A stretch of DNA of 64,000 nucleotides from Numida meleagris. Lineage: Eukaryota > Chordata > Aves > Galliformes > Numididae. Shown here one piece after another: positions 36,847-50,924 of the stretch. The stretch spans positions 14,969,461 to 15,033,460 of the forward strand of contig NC_034412.1 of assembly GCF_002078875.1 (NCBI RefSeq), written 5' to 3'. Positions within the stretch are counted from its first letter, which is position 1. Each line of letters begins with the position of its first letter. The notes below the pieces were generated by a model. That model did no database searches. It was not told the origin of the DNA and saw nothing but the letters and a program-made list of their open reading frames with translations. The translations under genes and the position numbers were made by a program.

Positions 36847-39442
36847 CTAGAGATGCGAAAAAATTGTGAAGTTAGGTTCCATCATTACTACAACATTCTT
36901 AGTTTAACAACATTGTCACCTTGCAAAACAAATTAGATAGTTACTACTTGATCTACAGGTCACAGATGAAGTCCTATCACTAAGATCACCTGAACCTCCC
37001 CACAGGATACACAGCTCCCTGCACCTCGTATCTCAGAACTGCATGCACTCACTTCAGGCTTCAGTCACTGGCAGCACTGCCACCAGCAGCACAGGCCACA
37101 GCAGGAAGTCCAGAAGCATAAGGAATAGCGGAAAGGACAGGTACCTGTGCTCCAGTTACGCTATACCTAACCTGAGGGAGCGCAGCCTTCGGTCACCTGA
37201 AATCTCCTATTCAAGGACAATACTAGAAGGTCTTTTCCTGTGGTATGTACTTAAATTAAACGGCCACAGAAATGTAAGAACACTGACAAAATCAGCACCA
37301 AGAAAGTTAAAAGGAGTAAGGAAAAAGGAAATTGATCAAGATATACTGAAAGAAAAAAAAAAATCAGGTAATCATTCTAGTAAAAGAAATAGGATGAATA
37401 TTGAATAGTATGAATTATAAGTTGTATTTATGAATAATAAATAGATTTTGTTATTTATGAAGACTCAACTGGAAACTTCAGGGGAAAAAGAATCTGGCTG
37501 CATTAGCTTTTGTTTTTATTTTCCATTGACATCCTATTCATCGCATGAAGCACTAATTAAAAATTAAAAGCAAAAAAAAAGGAAGCATCAAGGGTCTTTC
37601 CATGGAAATATAAGTATCTAAAACTTGCTACCACAATTGGAATCACTCACATAAAATACATACATATAAATTTAAATCTAAAGGGTATAGGCTAAGGGAA
37701 GGATAGATGAACTAAACTTATGTTTTATAAAGCTTTTACTCTCTTCTTGGAAGCAGAAAAGCCACTAAACAGAAATTATAATGATGCTTTTCATTACAAC
37801 AGCTTCACAAAAGACAAACACTTCTGACAAGGTTAGTCCAAGCAGTAAATAGGACCCAGCAAAGAATAAGGAGGGTTCTCATCTGCAGAATCTTGCTGCT
37901 TTGCAGCAGCTGCCCAGAGACACTAACAGAGGCACAATAACCAATTCCTTTATAGATGGAGCTGCACCACAAGAGAAACACCACATAAATGAGAGACATC
38001 TTACTGTTGCTGGTGTTCCACACGCAGGTTTTCCTATAGACATTGTGCTCCTGCTCTTTTCAAGTTCAGAAAACTGTAATTCTCAAATTCCATTTGTAGC
38101 TCTTCTCTAAGCAAGAGAAATTCCTACCAACTGCTTACATTAATTTTTAAAGTTACACTTGCTCTTTGCACTGCTGATTGGAAGCAAGCAAGGGCTGCAG
38201 AAGACATTAAGTGACCTAGATATACAGGAGCAAACCAACCTCAGATTTAAAGGCAATTTGTATCTCTGACTTTCACATTAGCTCCCACAGTTGCAAGTCT
38301 GTCTTGTAGCTGCATTAACATTAATGCATCAATCAAGCATACTGAGTAAAGATTTTTTCCCCCCCGATACATTGCTTTGTACATTAAAATAGGCAATGCT
38401 TTGAGCTGATTCTATAGCTGCAATCCACATCAACCAAGACATGAAGACTACTGCATTATTTATGGGAAGGGGTTATTTGTGCAAGTGTTTTACAGCAGAA
38501 ATCTAGGGCATCTACTCTCAATTCTGGTACTTCTGAGTCCCAGTGCCAGCCGAGGTAGCCATTTATTTGTACTGCAGAATGACTTGTTTCAGAAAAACAC
38601 CTCATTTCCCATATATCATTTCTTCATCTATGAAGGACACCATATACTTACTATCCAGATATGCCAGACACACATATGCCACTTAATATCGGGATTAGTC
38701 TGTTTATCCTGAACTTGCTCCAAATAAGTTACAAAAGTTCCTAGGAATTCAATGGCTACAAAATAATATTCTTTTTCTTAAAAATAAAGAAAGAAACCCC
38801 AACATCAATTCACATTGGCTATTCAAAACACTCATGGCAAGCACTTCTGAGCACAGCCAAGCAGTCTACGCACCTTAAATGCACTAAGACCACAAGGAAT
38901 GAATGCTGGATGCTCACACTTGGTGAAGTCAGAAATTCAGGCAATACTAAATCCAACCTAAAAAAAAAAATGATCTGGTCTACTGCTATGCGTCAGCTCA
39001 CAAAGATATTTCATTGCGTGGCCACACCTGAAATAGCTAATGAAGTCATATCAATCTGAAGATGCATTTTTAACATGTGAAGAGTTCTGATATTTTCCTT
39101 GTTCTTATAGATAGTAGCTAGCAAAATACTGATTTTTTTTTTTACTTACAATTATAAATAGGTTCCCTCTTCCTGCTAGGCATGTTTTTTTCATGCCTTA
39201 TCATGTCTTATCCCCTTCCTCCCACGTCCAAGAGTGTTTATAAATCAATCTACACAAGATCAAGACAAAAACTAAATTACAGAAAAAATAATAATTCAAG
39301 TCAGAGATCGCAGAGCGGTAGAAGAGAGCACAAGTTGTAACTAGAAGGAAAACATTCAGTGACCTCCTGAATGACACTTCCAAGTAGAGCACGGTTTCAG
39401 AAGAGCCTACAGGACAATGAGCGATGAACGGCAGCCAACACA

Positions 39443-39530
39443 GTCACAGAATGGCATGGGTTGGAGGGGGCCTCAGAGATCCCCCAATTTCAACACCCTG
39501 CAGTGGGCAGGGCTGTCACCCACTGGCTCG
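39443..39530 (-). mobile_element. CR1 LINE 3'-end fragment, inverted
   Basis: It contains 'gtcacagaatggcatgggtt', 'ggagggggcctcagagatcc' and 'caacaccctgcagtgggcag', a recognisable inverted CR1 terminus. It lies in DLG1 intron 2, about 2.6 kb upstream of exon 3. Confidence 0.85.
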
Positions 39531-42249
39531 GTTTGGCTTGTCTAGCTCAAGCAACAATTACCTAATGATCAGGCAACTCATTTACTTTGCAGAGTATTTA
39601 CTTAACTTTGGACTACTGCGTGGTATAACATCTATTTTTATGTGTATTTACACACAATACAGTGTACACATAAGCAGGTAAAATTTATATAGTTAAAGTT
39701 TACAAAGAGATATATAATATATTCAATATATATTAAATACACAAGAAACCAAAAGGTACTGTATGATGCAACCATCCAAAGCTAGGTAAAGGCTACACAT
39801 GTAAGATATGGAAGTACACACATGTATAAATATAAAACATGCAGGTGCACACATGTCACCGTGACTAATAATAGCTTTCTAATTAGGCTGCTATGACTTT
39901 AAGCTAACATTCTTGGCTTTGCCTTTAAGGTGCATTTCCTTTTGCCCATGTCAAGACACGGAGTGCAAGGATTTGCTGGGAACTGAAGCAACCTAGTCTG
40001 CAACTTGGAGCACTTCCCCAATCTGTTGTATTCAACTAGAACAACAAAGTGAGCACTACAGATGATTTTATTTGAGTAAAGCTGGATGTTGCGCTAACAT
40101 ACCAAGTCATAATTAGATCGGTAGACTGCCTGAACATCTCAAAATTAAGCCATATAGAACAGAGGATTATGGTGAAATTTAACTGTGGTATGCCTGATGT
40201 CAGCACCCATTTCTGAGGCTTCAGCTGTCAGTTTCCTGCAACAGACAATTCTCAGTTCTCTTCATGGGCCCTTGATGGAAACTTTGGCTGTAACATAAGC
40301 TTTTGGGATAAGCATGCTTTCATAAAGCTCTCAAAGAAGGATTAACTGTTTGCTCTTTTCTTTTGATAGCAGGTAGAAGCTACCCTGAAGTGACCTAATA
40401 GCCAAAACGCAAGAAAATTAATAGCATACCTCACACCTCCTTCAACTCTTACATAGAGTAGCGTGCATATACCATTGCAGACAACAGCCTGGCAGACAAA
40501 GTTCTACAGCAACCAGTGCACACTACAGCAAGGATCAGAAAAATCTGATTCTATTACAGCATCTCAGCATTAACACATGCACATAAAAACCACAGATAGC
40601 ATCTGCAAAAACAAGCCAGTAATAGCCTTCAAAATTCTCCTTTCAAAAGATCAAAATACCCAAAAGCTCACCAGCCCCCTACACTGGCTATTCACTGATT
40701 TCATAAAGATGAGTTTCGGGAAGTTGCGCAGAGTGCGTATTTGCAAACCACAGACACTATCTGCACTCACAGAAGCTGTGCACTCCCTCTAAGAAGAGGC
40801 CAGTTTCTGCTTTCAGAGAAATGCCGTAACACAAAGTAAATGCAAAAATTCACAATTTAAGCAGTGACTGCATAGGTTAAAGTCAGTTTTGTTTCCAGGC
40901 TTCACTGAGTGTGTTAGGGGCAGGAGCACAAGAACTGATACAGTGTTTTTGCCTTTCTAACAAGCATGAAACAACTCGCCAGAATCTTCTACTCGTTGTC
41001 GTTCTTCAGGTTTTACTTAAAAATTCTAATAGTGAACCTTTAATGTTATGGTACCGAGGAGAGAGCCAAAACATCACAGGCATTTACTACTTCCAAAAAT
41101 TTCTTGAGCTATTTTTGGTGCGCTTTTTCTTTTTTTAAATTAGAAAGTCCTTTAACGATCACAGTAAGCCACTGTTCTTAGGCTTTGCATTTTTACCCTC
41201 TAAGCATTTTGGCCATTTGTGGGTTATAGGTGGTTTTCCTTAACTAAACACCAGGAAATTCCACACAATCTTAACATTTCACGGACTAAAACACTGACAC
41301 ACAGCATTACAACAGACTACACTGGACACCGTGCAGGTAAAACAGCCAACTGCTGCCCGGTAAAACACACCATGCAGGGCTGTAAGCTTATCACAGTACA
41401 CACAAGTTAATGGCTTCTGTATTTGCTATATTAATTATATGCTCATTTGAAGATTCAATTTTAATGTACTTACACCTTTGTGCACAAAAACAACAGTTAA
41501 TTTAACAAGTACACATTTGTTTTCTGTTTATTTTTGATAAATGTAACTAGAAAAGAAGTATACGAATGCATCAAGCACATTCATATACTTCAAATACACT
41601 CCTTGGTTCAAAACATCTGCCATCTGCAGACTTCTTGAGTCACTGAGAGGCTCTGTATATTTAGTAACCTTCGATGGACTTCTCTTCTACAAAGACACTC
41701 AGCTTCCCTTTCTTCGAGTTCCTGCACTGAAAGCACCCCCTGGAGCAGACAGCATACTCAGCGTCCAACTCATCTGAGGCCACTTAGCTCTTGCCTAATG
41801 CCAGTTATGATACATCCTTAATTATTTTCCCACACGCCCCTCAGTTTTACAGACCTTGTATTCATCCCTCGATCATCTTTTTTAGGCTACAGTGTCCTAA
41901 CTTGCATTCTCTGACGTTCTCTCTGCAGGAGCCACCTCCCACCTCTTGTCACCAAGTTGTTACTTTTCCAACTTGTTCTATTTCTATTCCATCCTTCTGA
42001 AGGCCACAAAAAAGGAAGAGACCAAAGCATCGTATTGTATGAGAGATCTGAGCACAACTTGGATTTTTACAGGGGGCATAATAATCATTATCAGTCGATC
42101 TTCAATTGCTTTCCTAAACATTCCTAGGATTCAGTTTGACTTCGATTGCTGGTGAACCCCGAGCTGACATTTTCATGGAGCTCTCTGTGTTGCCAGTATC
42201 GGTTCCAGGTGGGTGATGGTTAACTCAGGGCTTCTAGTAGCATGGCTTG

Positions 42250-42440
42250 TTTGCTCTGCTGTGCATCACTTCAGATTTATTTGCACTGATTTTCAGAGGA
42301 TATTTGGTTGCCCAATCTCACTAGCCTTTCTGCAACTCATCTTTATTAATCTGAACAAGCAAATGGTCATCTGAACACTGTCATCTCAGCGCTCATCATC
42401 TATCAAGGTCACTCACAACCATTTTGAGTAACAGAAAACC
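42250..42440. mobile_element. Probable ancient CR1/L3-type LINE relic
   Basis: The succession 'cagatttatttgcactgatt', 'ttggttgcccaatctcac', 'ctttctgcaactcat' and 'ggtcatctgaacactgtcat' resembles an old amniote CR1/L3 3' region (a block meaning roughly 'gcattgaatttcatctgcc ... ttgcccagtca ... tctgcaactc'). The match is diverged and from memory, so family and limits are uncertain. Confidence 0.5.
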
Positions 42441-45400
42441 ATGCATGAACTGGAAGTTACTGAAGGTCCCCTCCAAGTAATAACTGACAATTTTCTCTCA
42501 CATTTGGTTTCCTACTTCTTCTTTTATTTGCCCAGTCATTGAGCGACCATTGTATCAACTACAAATACATGAGCCACTAAGATGAAGGAAGCAGCCAGCA
42601 ATACCCTGCAGCCTAGCATTAACACTCAGCGTTCCTACAAGCTTACAATACACAGAAATCAAGTCCTTGGAGTTCTAAATGGGCATTTAATGAGCTCCTC
42701 AATCCAGGTCTCACAGAAGTAGCATAAAAAGGTGAGAGTCTTGCAACCTGCTTTCAAGCATTTGTATGTTCCAGCTACATAGTTAACTCCCCACTGACAT
42801 CAAGGAAGTATTTCCTTCCAAGCAGACATTCAAGCAGAGAACAAACTCATTTTCACCAAAGGACAGAAAGCAAAAACATACAGACTTCATAGCACGTAGC
42901 ATTTTAATATCACAGTCCCTCAGGCTTGCAAGCGATCAAGGAGCTTATGAATTCACAGATTGACATACTTGTATTTCAGTTTAGTATTTCACCTGAAGAT
43001 CCATCTAAGTGAACCTTCCCTCTGTCATCTCCTGTTGGCCTGCTTCTTATCAGACCTTTATTCATCCAAGCACAGCAGATGCAAATGTCTGATTTTTCCA
43101 AATCAAACAAACAAGTCTGCTAATAGTTCGATCATCTATATAGGTTGTCCAGGAAGATGTGTCACCCCTTTATAGATTACAAAGGTCTCTACTCCCTTCC
43201 CTGGAAGGAGGCGGAGGAATAAAGGTGTCTTTCTTACTTAGGGCTTCCTGCTAAAGCAGCTGAAGCACCTAAAACTTAAGACTTAAAACTACTAGAAAGG
43301 AAAACAAAGGTCAACATGTTATTTCAGTTCAGAGCAATTTGAGACGTATGGCTTCTGCCAAGTTCTTAGCAGCCCTACATAATAGACAGACAAAATGTGA
43401 GTGGAGTAATGATTACTGCTGGAACAGGCAAAAGAGTCCACCAATGCTACAGATTTTCATTCCTCAGGTGTAAGGCAGTTCCTGCTAACTCTAAGGAAGT
43501 CACAACCCTGCATCTTAATTTCACCTGATGTCTCAAGCCAAGCAAACCCAAATGCAAGACCTGAAAAATGAATTATGAATAATTGACAAGAAAATAAAAA
43601 TGTGAACAGGAACTTCGTATTCATCAGTCAAGCCGATAACCGAGTCAGATGAGTGTTCTCTTTGTGTATTCATCCTTCATCCCCAGCTCCCCAGGAGAAA
43701 TGTTCATATTTATACAACGAAAAGTGAAAACCAGTCTCATGGCCATCCCTGTAAAGCCCCTCCTAGGGTTTGTTTGTTTGTTTTTCAATCACAAGCTGAC
43801 TATTGCTATGCACCATCACCATATCTTGAAAAATATAAGTTGTAGCACAGCTTTCCCACCACACATGTTCTGTTCTACAGGCTTCGAGCAGCAGCAGCCA
43901 ACTCCTCCTCCTCAACCCTTCTGCTTGTTTCAGTGGCTGTGCCCAAAGCTTTAACCCTTCTGCACACACTTAACTTCTAGCTCTCAGACTCTGGAAAGAA
44001 TTATTTTCTGCTTCTCAATTTGGACGCATTTGAAATTGCTCTCATCTAACCTCAGACCCAGCTTTTTGCTCTTATTCCTCTGGCTGATGTTTGCAGCGAG
44101 CCACGTCCAACTCCTTGCCAGCCTGTCTGCTTACATTTTCCAAACTGTTAGTTCACATTTTCCCCTTTGCTCTCCAATTGTTCCTTCAGCATACCTTCAG
44201 ATGGTCTCGTTGCAGTTTTCCTTCAGAATCCCGCAGGGATTCTATTCAGAACTAAGGTAGGAAAAACTTTAAAAGTTTACAATTGTCATCACACAGCTAA
44301 AAGTTGGCATAACCCCCCCGGCTGCCCAACCTCTTTTCCATTTAACATTACCTCATGTGTACTTAGTCATCAACACAAGCCAGAGAAAAAAAACCTGAAA
44401 TGAACTCCAAGTTACCCATTCCCTGCAAATAACCTAACTGCAGTTTCCAACTATTAGCAACCAATAGGACTGTGCTTTTTTCTTAAAAGGATGTATTTAC
44501 CACTGTCAGGTAATAGAAAACTAACACAGGAAGAGCTATTAGTAGCTTTTAATTGCAGGATGGGCCCTAATTAGTGCCAATACAGAACTGACCAGGATTT
44601 CCTCCAAAGGAATGAACTCTGGGGAGGAAAAAAACAATTGATGGATATAGGGGATATGTTCACTCAAACATCTGAACTGAGCTTTCACACAGGTGCAGAG
44701 CTCTGCTTTCTTCTCTTTTGCTAACATAAGCTAATAGACTTGAAGGTAACTATCTGACAGTGGTGGCACCACTGGCTCCCCCAGAAGCAACACCTGTACA
44801 ACTCCTGCAGTCAAGTTCTAAAATGAGGTTCTGGAAATAGGATTTAAATTTTCAATACTTCTACCATTTGTCCACAAGTCTTCCTCACCGTACCTTTGAC
44901 CTAGATCAACTATACTTTTAATATCAAACCAAAGCAGCTGAGTCTTTTTGAGGACATGGTTGGGAAGATACAGGCACATGACAAGACCCCTGCAAAAGCT
45001 TTACCGAAGAGCCCTACAGCCACCCTTAACTTAGACAGCAAATGAAGTTAAGGAGGTTATTCTACTGTCAGCCCTCTACACCTTCCGCAGTCTCTTAACA
45101 TCCCTCCAAGTTCAGCCCAGTTATGATTCAGGAAACCATCTGTGCAAGGAGACAACTCAGCAGCTGTCAGATTTGAGCTTTGAGATTTGGGCGATTCAAT
45201 CCACCTGCAAAACAAGTGCCATCCCCCAAAACACAGGCAACGGGACACTCAGGACAAGCCCCCAAGTCACCAGGCACAGGGCATTCCAGCTGCGGAGCTG
45301 GACAGAAGAAACTTATCCAGAACCTGGAAACTGTAACAGTAATTCAGAAGTTCAGCTTTCTCCCCAGGCCCTAGAAAAACACCAGATTTACTGACAGAGA

Positions 45401-48400
45401 TCTCTGGTCAATAACCCCTTTTAATGGTAGCACTGTGAAGAGAGTAATACTGTGACCGACAGATTCTACAGCGCAGCGATTCAGAACAGAATACGCACTC
45501 GGGATAACCACAGGGATAATCTTTTGCCACAATACTCTCCCTGCACACCCATAACTGCTCAACTTACACGAGTCCTACGTGCTATTTTGGGCTGCCAAAA
45601 GCAGCTCCTAATCCTATTGCACTGTCACAAACACGCAGGACAGTAAACACTGAAACATCAAAAGAGAAGGAACACAGGCAGCACACGCTTACACAACACC
45701 CCCAAGGCTTTCTACACTCTCGAGCTGTATTGCATACATATAAAATGATAGGCAGTTCTTTAAAGAGGAGGAGCAACGAGAGTCTGTTTCCCTCATCACT
45801 GCATTCCTTCAAAAGGACAGCACGAAGTTGTTCCAAAAAAATGAGTTCTTAGGCAACTACAAAATACACAGAAAAAGCACACTAACAGCTCCAGATTTCT
45901 GGACACAAAGTAAACTTTGCTTTATATTCTGTCCATCCAGATCCAGATAATCAAGTACTTAACTACCTTTGAAGACATAACTCTATGTCCAATGAGGCTG
46001 AAACTGAGCGACTTGTCCTGCGGTTTCAGGAAGGGAACTGCACTAAGCGTAATCGCAGCGCATCCTCAGGAGACTTGTTTGGACAGCAGACAAACACCTG
46101 GATGTTGTAAGGACTGCATCCATGGATGTTTCAAGCTCAAATAGGAGCAAAGATATTACCAGCTTGGAGGAGAGAAAAAAATCATGAAAATGCAGCAGGG
46201 GTAAGAACTGAAAACACCCTATTCAGCATCTACAATTTCAGTAGTATCCAATTAGCACAAGATCTAATTTTCCCTGAACTTCCATCAAATAAAAAAGCAC
46301 TATTTGCTATCTAACCAGATCCCTGAGTTAGCGTCAAGAATTCCCAGATGTGCAATGAAAATATTCTCCAGCTAAGCCTGAACCAGCTTGTGCCAGCGCC
46401 TCAGCTGCACTTCAGTCAGGAAGCAGCTCACAAGGCAGCCTTCCTCACCCTACCTACAGAGATCTCTCACACAATGACACAAGCCCAGGACTAAAACTCA
46501 AACCCGCTCATGCCTGAGAGAAAAGTTAACAGTGTCATCATGCCCTGTGTTCTATTAACTAACCACATCACTGAAAAGCTGATAATGAAGTTTCCCTGAG
46601 AGCAAGTACTTTTGGTTTCAGTTATGCAGAAAACCCTTCGCTTTAATTGCACCGGACTTGAACTTTGCTAGCAAATAAAGAAAGTATTTCCATACCAGTT
46701 AAATAATTGAAAGGGAGATAAAAGAACAAGAATGCCTTTGGGGATGCCATAGAGAACTCAGAGAGATGGGACCATCCAGATGATATATGGTCAGTCCACC
46801 CCAAATGGTCCCAACTTTGAGGAACGCTGAGCCTACATCAGCCTAAACACAGAACTGCTCCCTTAACCAGTTCAGAGAGCCAAAGTGGACACAGCTATGG
46901 CTGCTTTAAATTCCTAGAAGTTTCAGCCCCGATCAGATAAACTGGAATGAAGCATTTACCTTACTGCAACCACCGATTTTCATCACATTTCAGAGATGAG
47001 GCTTATTCCTCCGGTGTATAAAAACATTAACGGTATTTATAACACTATTTCATAGTGCCCATCAATCCAGACAATGGTTAAGAACACCTTCACTGAGATC
47101 AGAGGATCTTGGTTCAACAAAGGCTACAGAAACCACTACATTTTTTCTGCAAGATTTCCCACGCTAGATATTTAGTGTTAGGAATAGTCAGCACATAATT
47201 ACACAACAAGACATCTTCACATGGAAAGACTCTGAGTTAAATAAATTAGGTGGCTCACACAAACAATATTCACCACATTCAGCTTCCCCCAGTCAACTTC
47301 ACCATTAAAAAAAAAAAACCTCAGATGCATAGTTATAAAAATAATGCTAAATAACCTGAAAGACTTCACTGCAGAAGTATTATCTGATTATTTTAAGATA
47401 AATACCAAAGTTTGTACCAAAGTGAAATTAAATCATATCCCGCCCCTCCTTACATGGCTGTCTTACTGTGGCCATTTAATAACCTAACTCACTATACCAA
47501 TTATCAGAATATCAATAATGTGCTATTTTTAACAAGCAAGAAATCAACAGGTAGAAAAGACAGCACATGACCCTCAGAAAGTAAAATAGGAGATTTACTT
47601 AAAAACAATGCTATTTCTCAAGCTGACTTTAATTAAAGGCTGCTAGTATCCATTTAATTAAAGCACCAGACATCGTTATACTTGGCTGGCTGAAGCAAAT
47701 AAAATGGAAACACCACATTACAGAACACGGAAAATCAAAGACAGGCTTTTTCACAGACGGTTTGAAGGAGGTCACTGACATTTGGTTACCAGTATTGTTA
47801 CTAACTTAAAATTACTGCAGTTATTTCACTTACAGATATAACATTGATGTGATAATGTCAGTTTTGTAACACTGTTCACACTGACTAGTCACTGCCCTAA
47901 TTCAAATCATTTTAAACCAAAATGTTATATTTAAGAAGCGGGTCAAATTTGTAAGATTGTTGAACTAAAATTTGTTGGAGAAATTAAAGGAAAATATAAT
48001 GTGGGAAAAAAAAAATTCTCAGATGTGAGAATATCACTTATTCTTCAGTATCCAAACTGAAATTCACAAAGAACCTAACAATTCCTTCACTTTGAAGTAA
48101 ATAGATAAAATATTCCTGAATATTCCTGGAAGAGAAAACTACTGATTCCCTCCATTATAAATTTGAAGATACATTCCTGTACATAAAGTAATGACTATTT
48201 CTTGCTTGAAACAACAGCATTTGATTTCCAAGTTCAAAACCACACTAAAAAAGATGCACAAATTTAACAGCAAATCCTGACTGCAGCCCTCACAAACATT
48301 CTCACCTACCACAGACAGGCGGGTCCTGGAGGCAGAGCAGCAAGCAGGCAGAAAAAAAGTACAAAAAAAAGTGGAATGGAAGTCATTTTTTTTGTGTTTA

Positions 48401-50644
48401 TTGGGGTTTTTGTTTAAAACAAACCCAGCAGAAACTAGAAGTAGCATGCTTTCTAGAAGAAGCACCTCCATGAAAAATAAATTCATAGTTGAGCTTGGAA
48501 GCTTCTGTCAGGGCAGCTGTGGATATTTAAGCTGGAGACACATCACAACTCCTTTAAAGTCACACCTGAAAATCAGCTATGAGATGATTACAAGCGCAGT
48601 ACTCCAGGTAAGCCCAACTTGCAGCACAGCTTCATGCAGGCTGTTTCAAAATCTCCATGGCAAGAGGACAGGCAGGAACTGACCCAAGGGCTTCCCCACC
48701 AACGCAGCCGTCTCTCACGCAGCACCTTTTCCAGGGAGCCCCCTACTCCTTGCAGGGAGCTGCCCCCCTTCCAGGGGGCACCAAGCAGTAGTCACGCTGT
48801 ATAAAGATGTTGCCAGAACCACAATAGCCAGGAGCAGCCTGCCATGAGCAAGTATTTCTCCAATGCATTTCCAGGAAAGGAGAATGATAAAGGAAGAATA
48901 CTGAAGTTGACAGCATCAGTTGCTGGGAAGTTGCTCTGTGCTATCGCAATTCAGAGAAACAGTTTGGAGCACAAACACATGCTCATTAACGTACAATCAT
49001 ACAGTTAACCACTAAATGCAAAACTAACGTAATGCTCCCAAGAAGCACAACACCTGTGGTGTATGCTGAGAGCAACAGAACCGGACAGAATCAAAGACCC
49101 CATGGCTGCAGCAGAACTTCTGACAGATCAGAAAAGAGGCAATGCAGCCCTCCAGCAGGCACATGGAAGCCCCTTGATTGAAGAATGCTGCTGCCCAGTG
49201 CTAAGTTACAGAGACAACCTAGCTCCGGATACAGGTTTTACAGTAAACTGCTCCTTGCAGGTTATGATACCAAGGGCCATTTCCATGCCACTGACTAGCA
49301 TCTCATTCAATTAATAACTAACAGCAAGATTTCCTAGGTGAAAATAAGAAGCATAGCTGCCGTATTAAGTTCCTGATACAAAACTTCAGCAATTTCATCC
49401 AGCAATGAATGAACTCTGTTCACACAGCGATGCATAGATCCTCAACGTTGAGCTGCTTCGCATCAACTGGGTGCTGAAAAGAAATGCACACAGCTTCAGC
49501 AAGTAAACCCTTTCTGGAAGCGTCCTATGGGAACAGACCTATTTGCACAACTACCTTTCATGAACGTATCTGGGAGATATTCCATAAGATGACCAACCTC
49601 TGAAAACGCACCTGAAGATGAAACAAATGCTCCAGGAGAAAGCACTTCACATACAGCAATGTTTTGCCCGTCCTCATGTTTCTACCACAACAGAGATTCA
49701 AAGAAGATACAGCACCATGAAGCTGTACACTTGTGTGACAACCTACATACGCTGCAAACTAGGTAACTGCAAAGTAACAGAGAAACCCACACTGTCTACA
49801 ATGTTAATAACACAGTTTACACACAAGTTACTTTGTTAAAAAGGAAAGGATATGAAACTTAAGGAAGTTTTTACTCCTGGTTGTCAAAGGTAGCGTCAAC
49901 CAATCGGGAAGGAACCACGGCTCCCTGCCTCCTTGCAGAAGTTGCAAAGTCAGGTCAGGATTCTGCAAGTTGCGTTTATACTCTGCCTGTTTATTTTGTT
50001 CTGTTTGTTTTCTAAGAGATGCGCAGGAAATTCAAAGCTTCACAGAAGAATTTCAACAATATTTACACTAACATATTCAGAGAAAAAGCACTGAAAGCTC
50101 TCTGATCTGGGAATTAGCGAGGTTTTCACTGCACCTCAATATGTAACCAAAGAGAAAAGATCGCTGTAGCCTCCCTACAACATTAGAGATTTCCCTCCAT
50201 TTACTTTAACTCTGGAAATATACAATTTGCAGCATTTTTAGGGATCCTTCAGCATGGAGATTTGCTCGAGTTCTAATTTAGAATAAAACCACTTCAACTC
50301 GCTCATTACCCGCTTACGTTCAGACTCACAACTAAAATATATTCCTTATAAATTGTTTCAATCCGTGGAAACAGACGTGGAAAACCCGCCTGCACCGAGC
50401 AGCCCGCACAGCACAGCCCGGAACAGAGACACTGCCCGGCCCGGCACTCGCAGGCTAGGCAGAAAACTCACAGCAAGTAAGTGACAGAAAACCGCCGATC
50501 GTAACAGCACGTGTGCGAGCGTACCACACACAAACACAGCGCCGAGGAGCACGAGGGCTCCGACAACACAGCAGACCGCCTCCCCTTACCCACACCGCGA
50601 GCGGCAGCGCAAGCGAACCCAGCCCGAGCGGAGCCCGAGCTTAC

Positions 50645-50776
50645 CGATCAGCGCCTGGAAAAGGTTGCTCTGGAAGATGCCGATGACCCGCTCGATGGAG
50701 TTCCGCAGCTGCCGGTCCTCCGCCTGGCTCAGCTTGGAGCGGTACTCCTGCAGGAGGCGCAGGGCGCGCTGGGTAT
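50645..50776 (-). CDS. DLG1: DLG1 coding exon 2: L27 domain (residues 7-50)
   Basis: This 132-nt exon has acceptor cccgcag and donor gtaagc on the minus strand. It begins with AT, completing Asp7, and ends with G, the first base of Asp51. It encodes [15 protein letters not shown], then a short acidic turn (SQAEDRQ), then [21 protein letters not shown]. This is the bulk of the L27 domain, a small helical module that pairs with L27 domains of partners such as CASK and drives SAP97 multimerisation and membrane sorting (family knowledge). Differences from the mammalian sequence as I remember it are few: R13 and Q16 in helix 1, A25, N32 and G39. G39 occupies the position reported as a CaMKII target serine in rat SAP97. 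The exon lies in the CpG island, very close to exon 1, so both are probably constitutive parts of the beta transcript. Confidence 0.97.
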
Positions 50777-50924
50777 CTGCGGGCGGACACGAGACTCGCT
50801 GAGCGCGGCACAGGTGGGTGACCGCGACCACCCCCGCGCTCGGGACCGCCCCACGCGGCGCGGCCGCTCCTTTGTCCGCGGCCGGCACCGTGCCCGGCTC
50901 GGCTCGGCTCGGCGCGGCGCTCAC
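50777..50924 (-). other. DLG1: DLG1 intron 1, 148 nt, GC-rich
   Basis: This short intron lies inside the CpG island. On the minus strand it starts gtgagc and ends cccgcag. Its length is not a multiple of three, so retention shifts exon 2 out of frame. Including the intron gives an open frame of 100 codons from the DLG1 ATG, ending at a TAA (50643-50641) that overlaps the exon 2 donor. The plus-strand sequence contains a short GGCTC-type repeat around 50897-50915. Confidence 0.9.

Larger units (their letters stand above)
36847..50644 (-). other. DLG1: DLG1 intron 2, 13.8 kb
   Basis: This is the interval between the exon 2 donor (gtaagc) and the exon 3 acceptor (tctctag). It is mostly AT-rich single-copy DNA without a coding exon I can recognise on either strand. 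It contains one inverted CR1 fragment (about 39.44-39.53 kb), a probable old CR1/L3-type relic (about 42.25-42.44 kb), AT-rich microsatellite-like DNA near 39.7 kb, and the left flank of the CpG island from about 50.38 kb. Open frames of 60-120 codons occur, such as 37043-37408 on the plus strand. None has recognisable homology or suitable splice context. Confidence 0.85.

Noticed and set aside
37043..37408. 121-codon plus-strand frame close to DLG1 exon 3
   Set aside because: It has a basic, low-complexity C-terminal half, no recognised domain and no promoter or splice context, and lies in an intron of the opposite strand.
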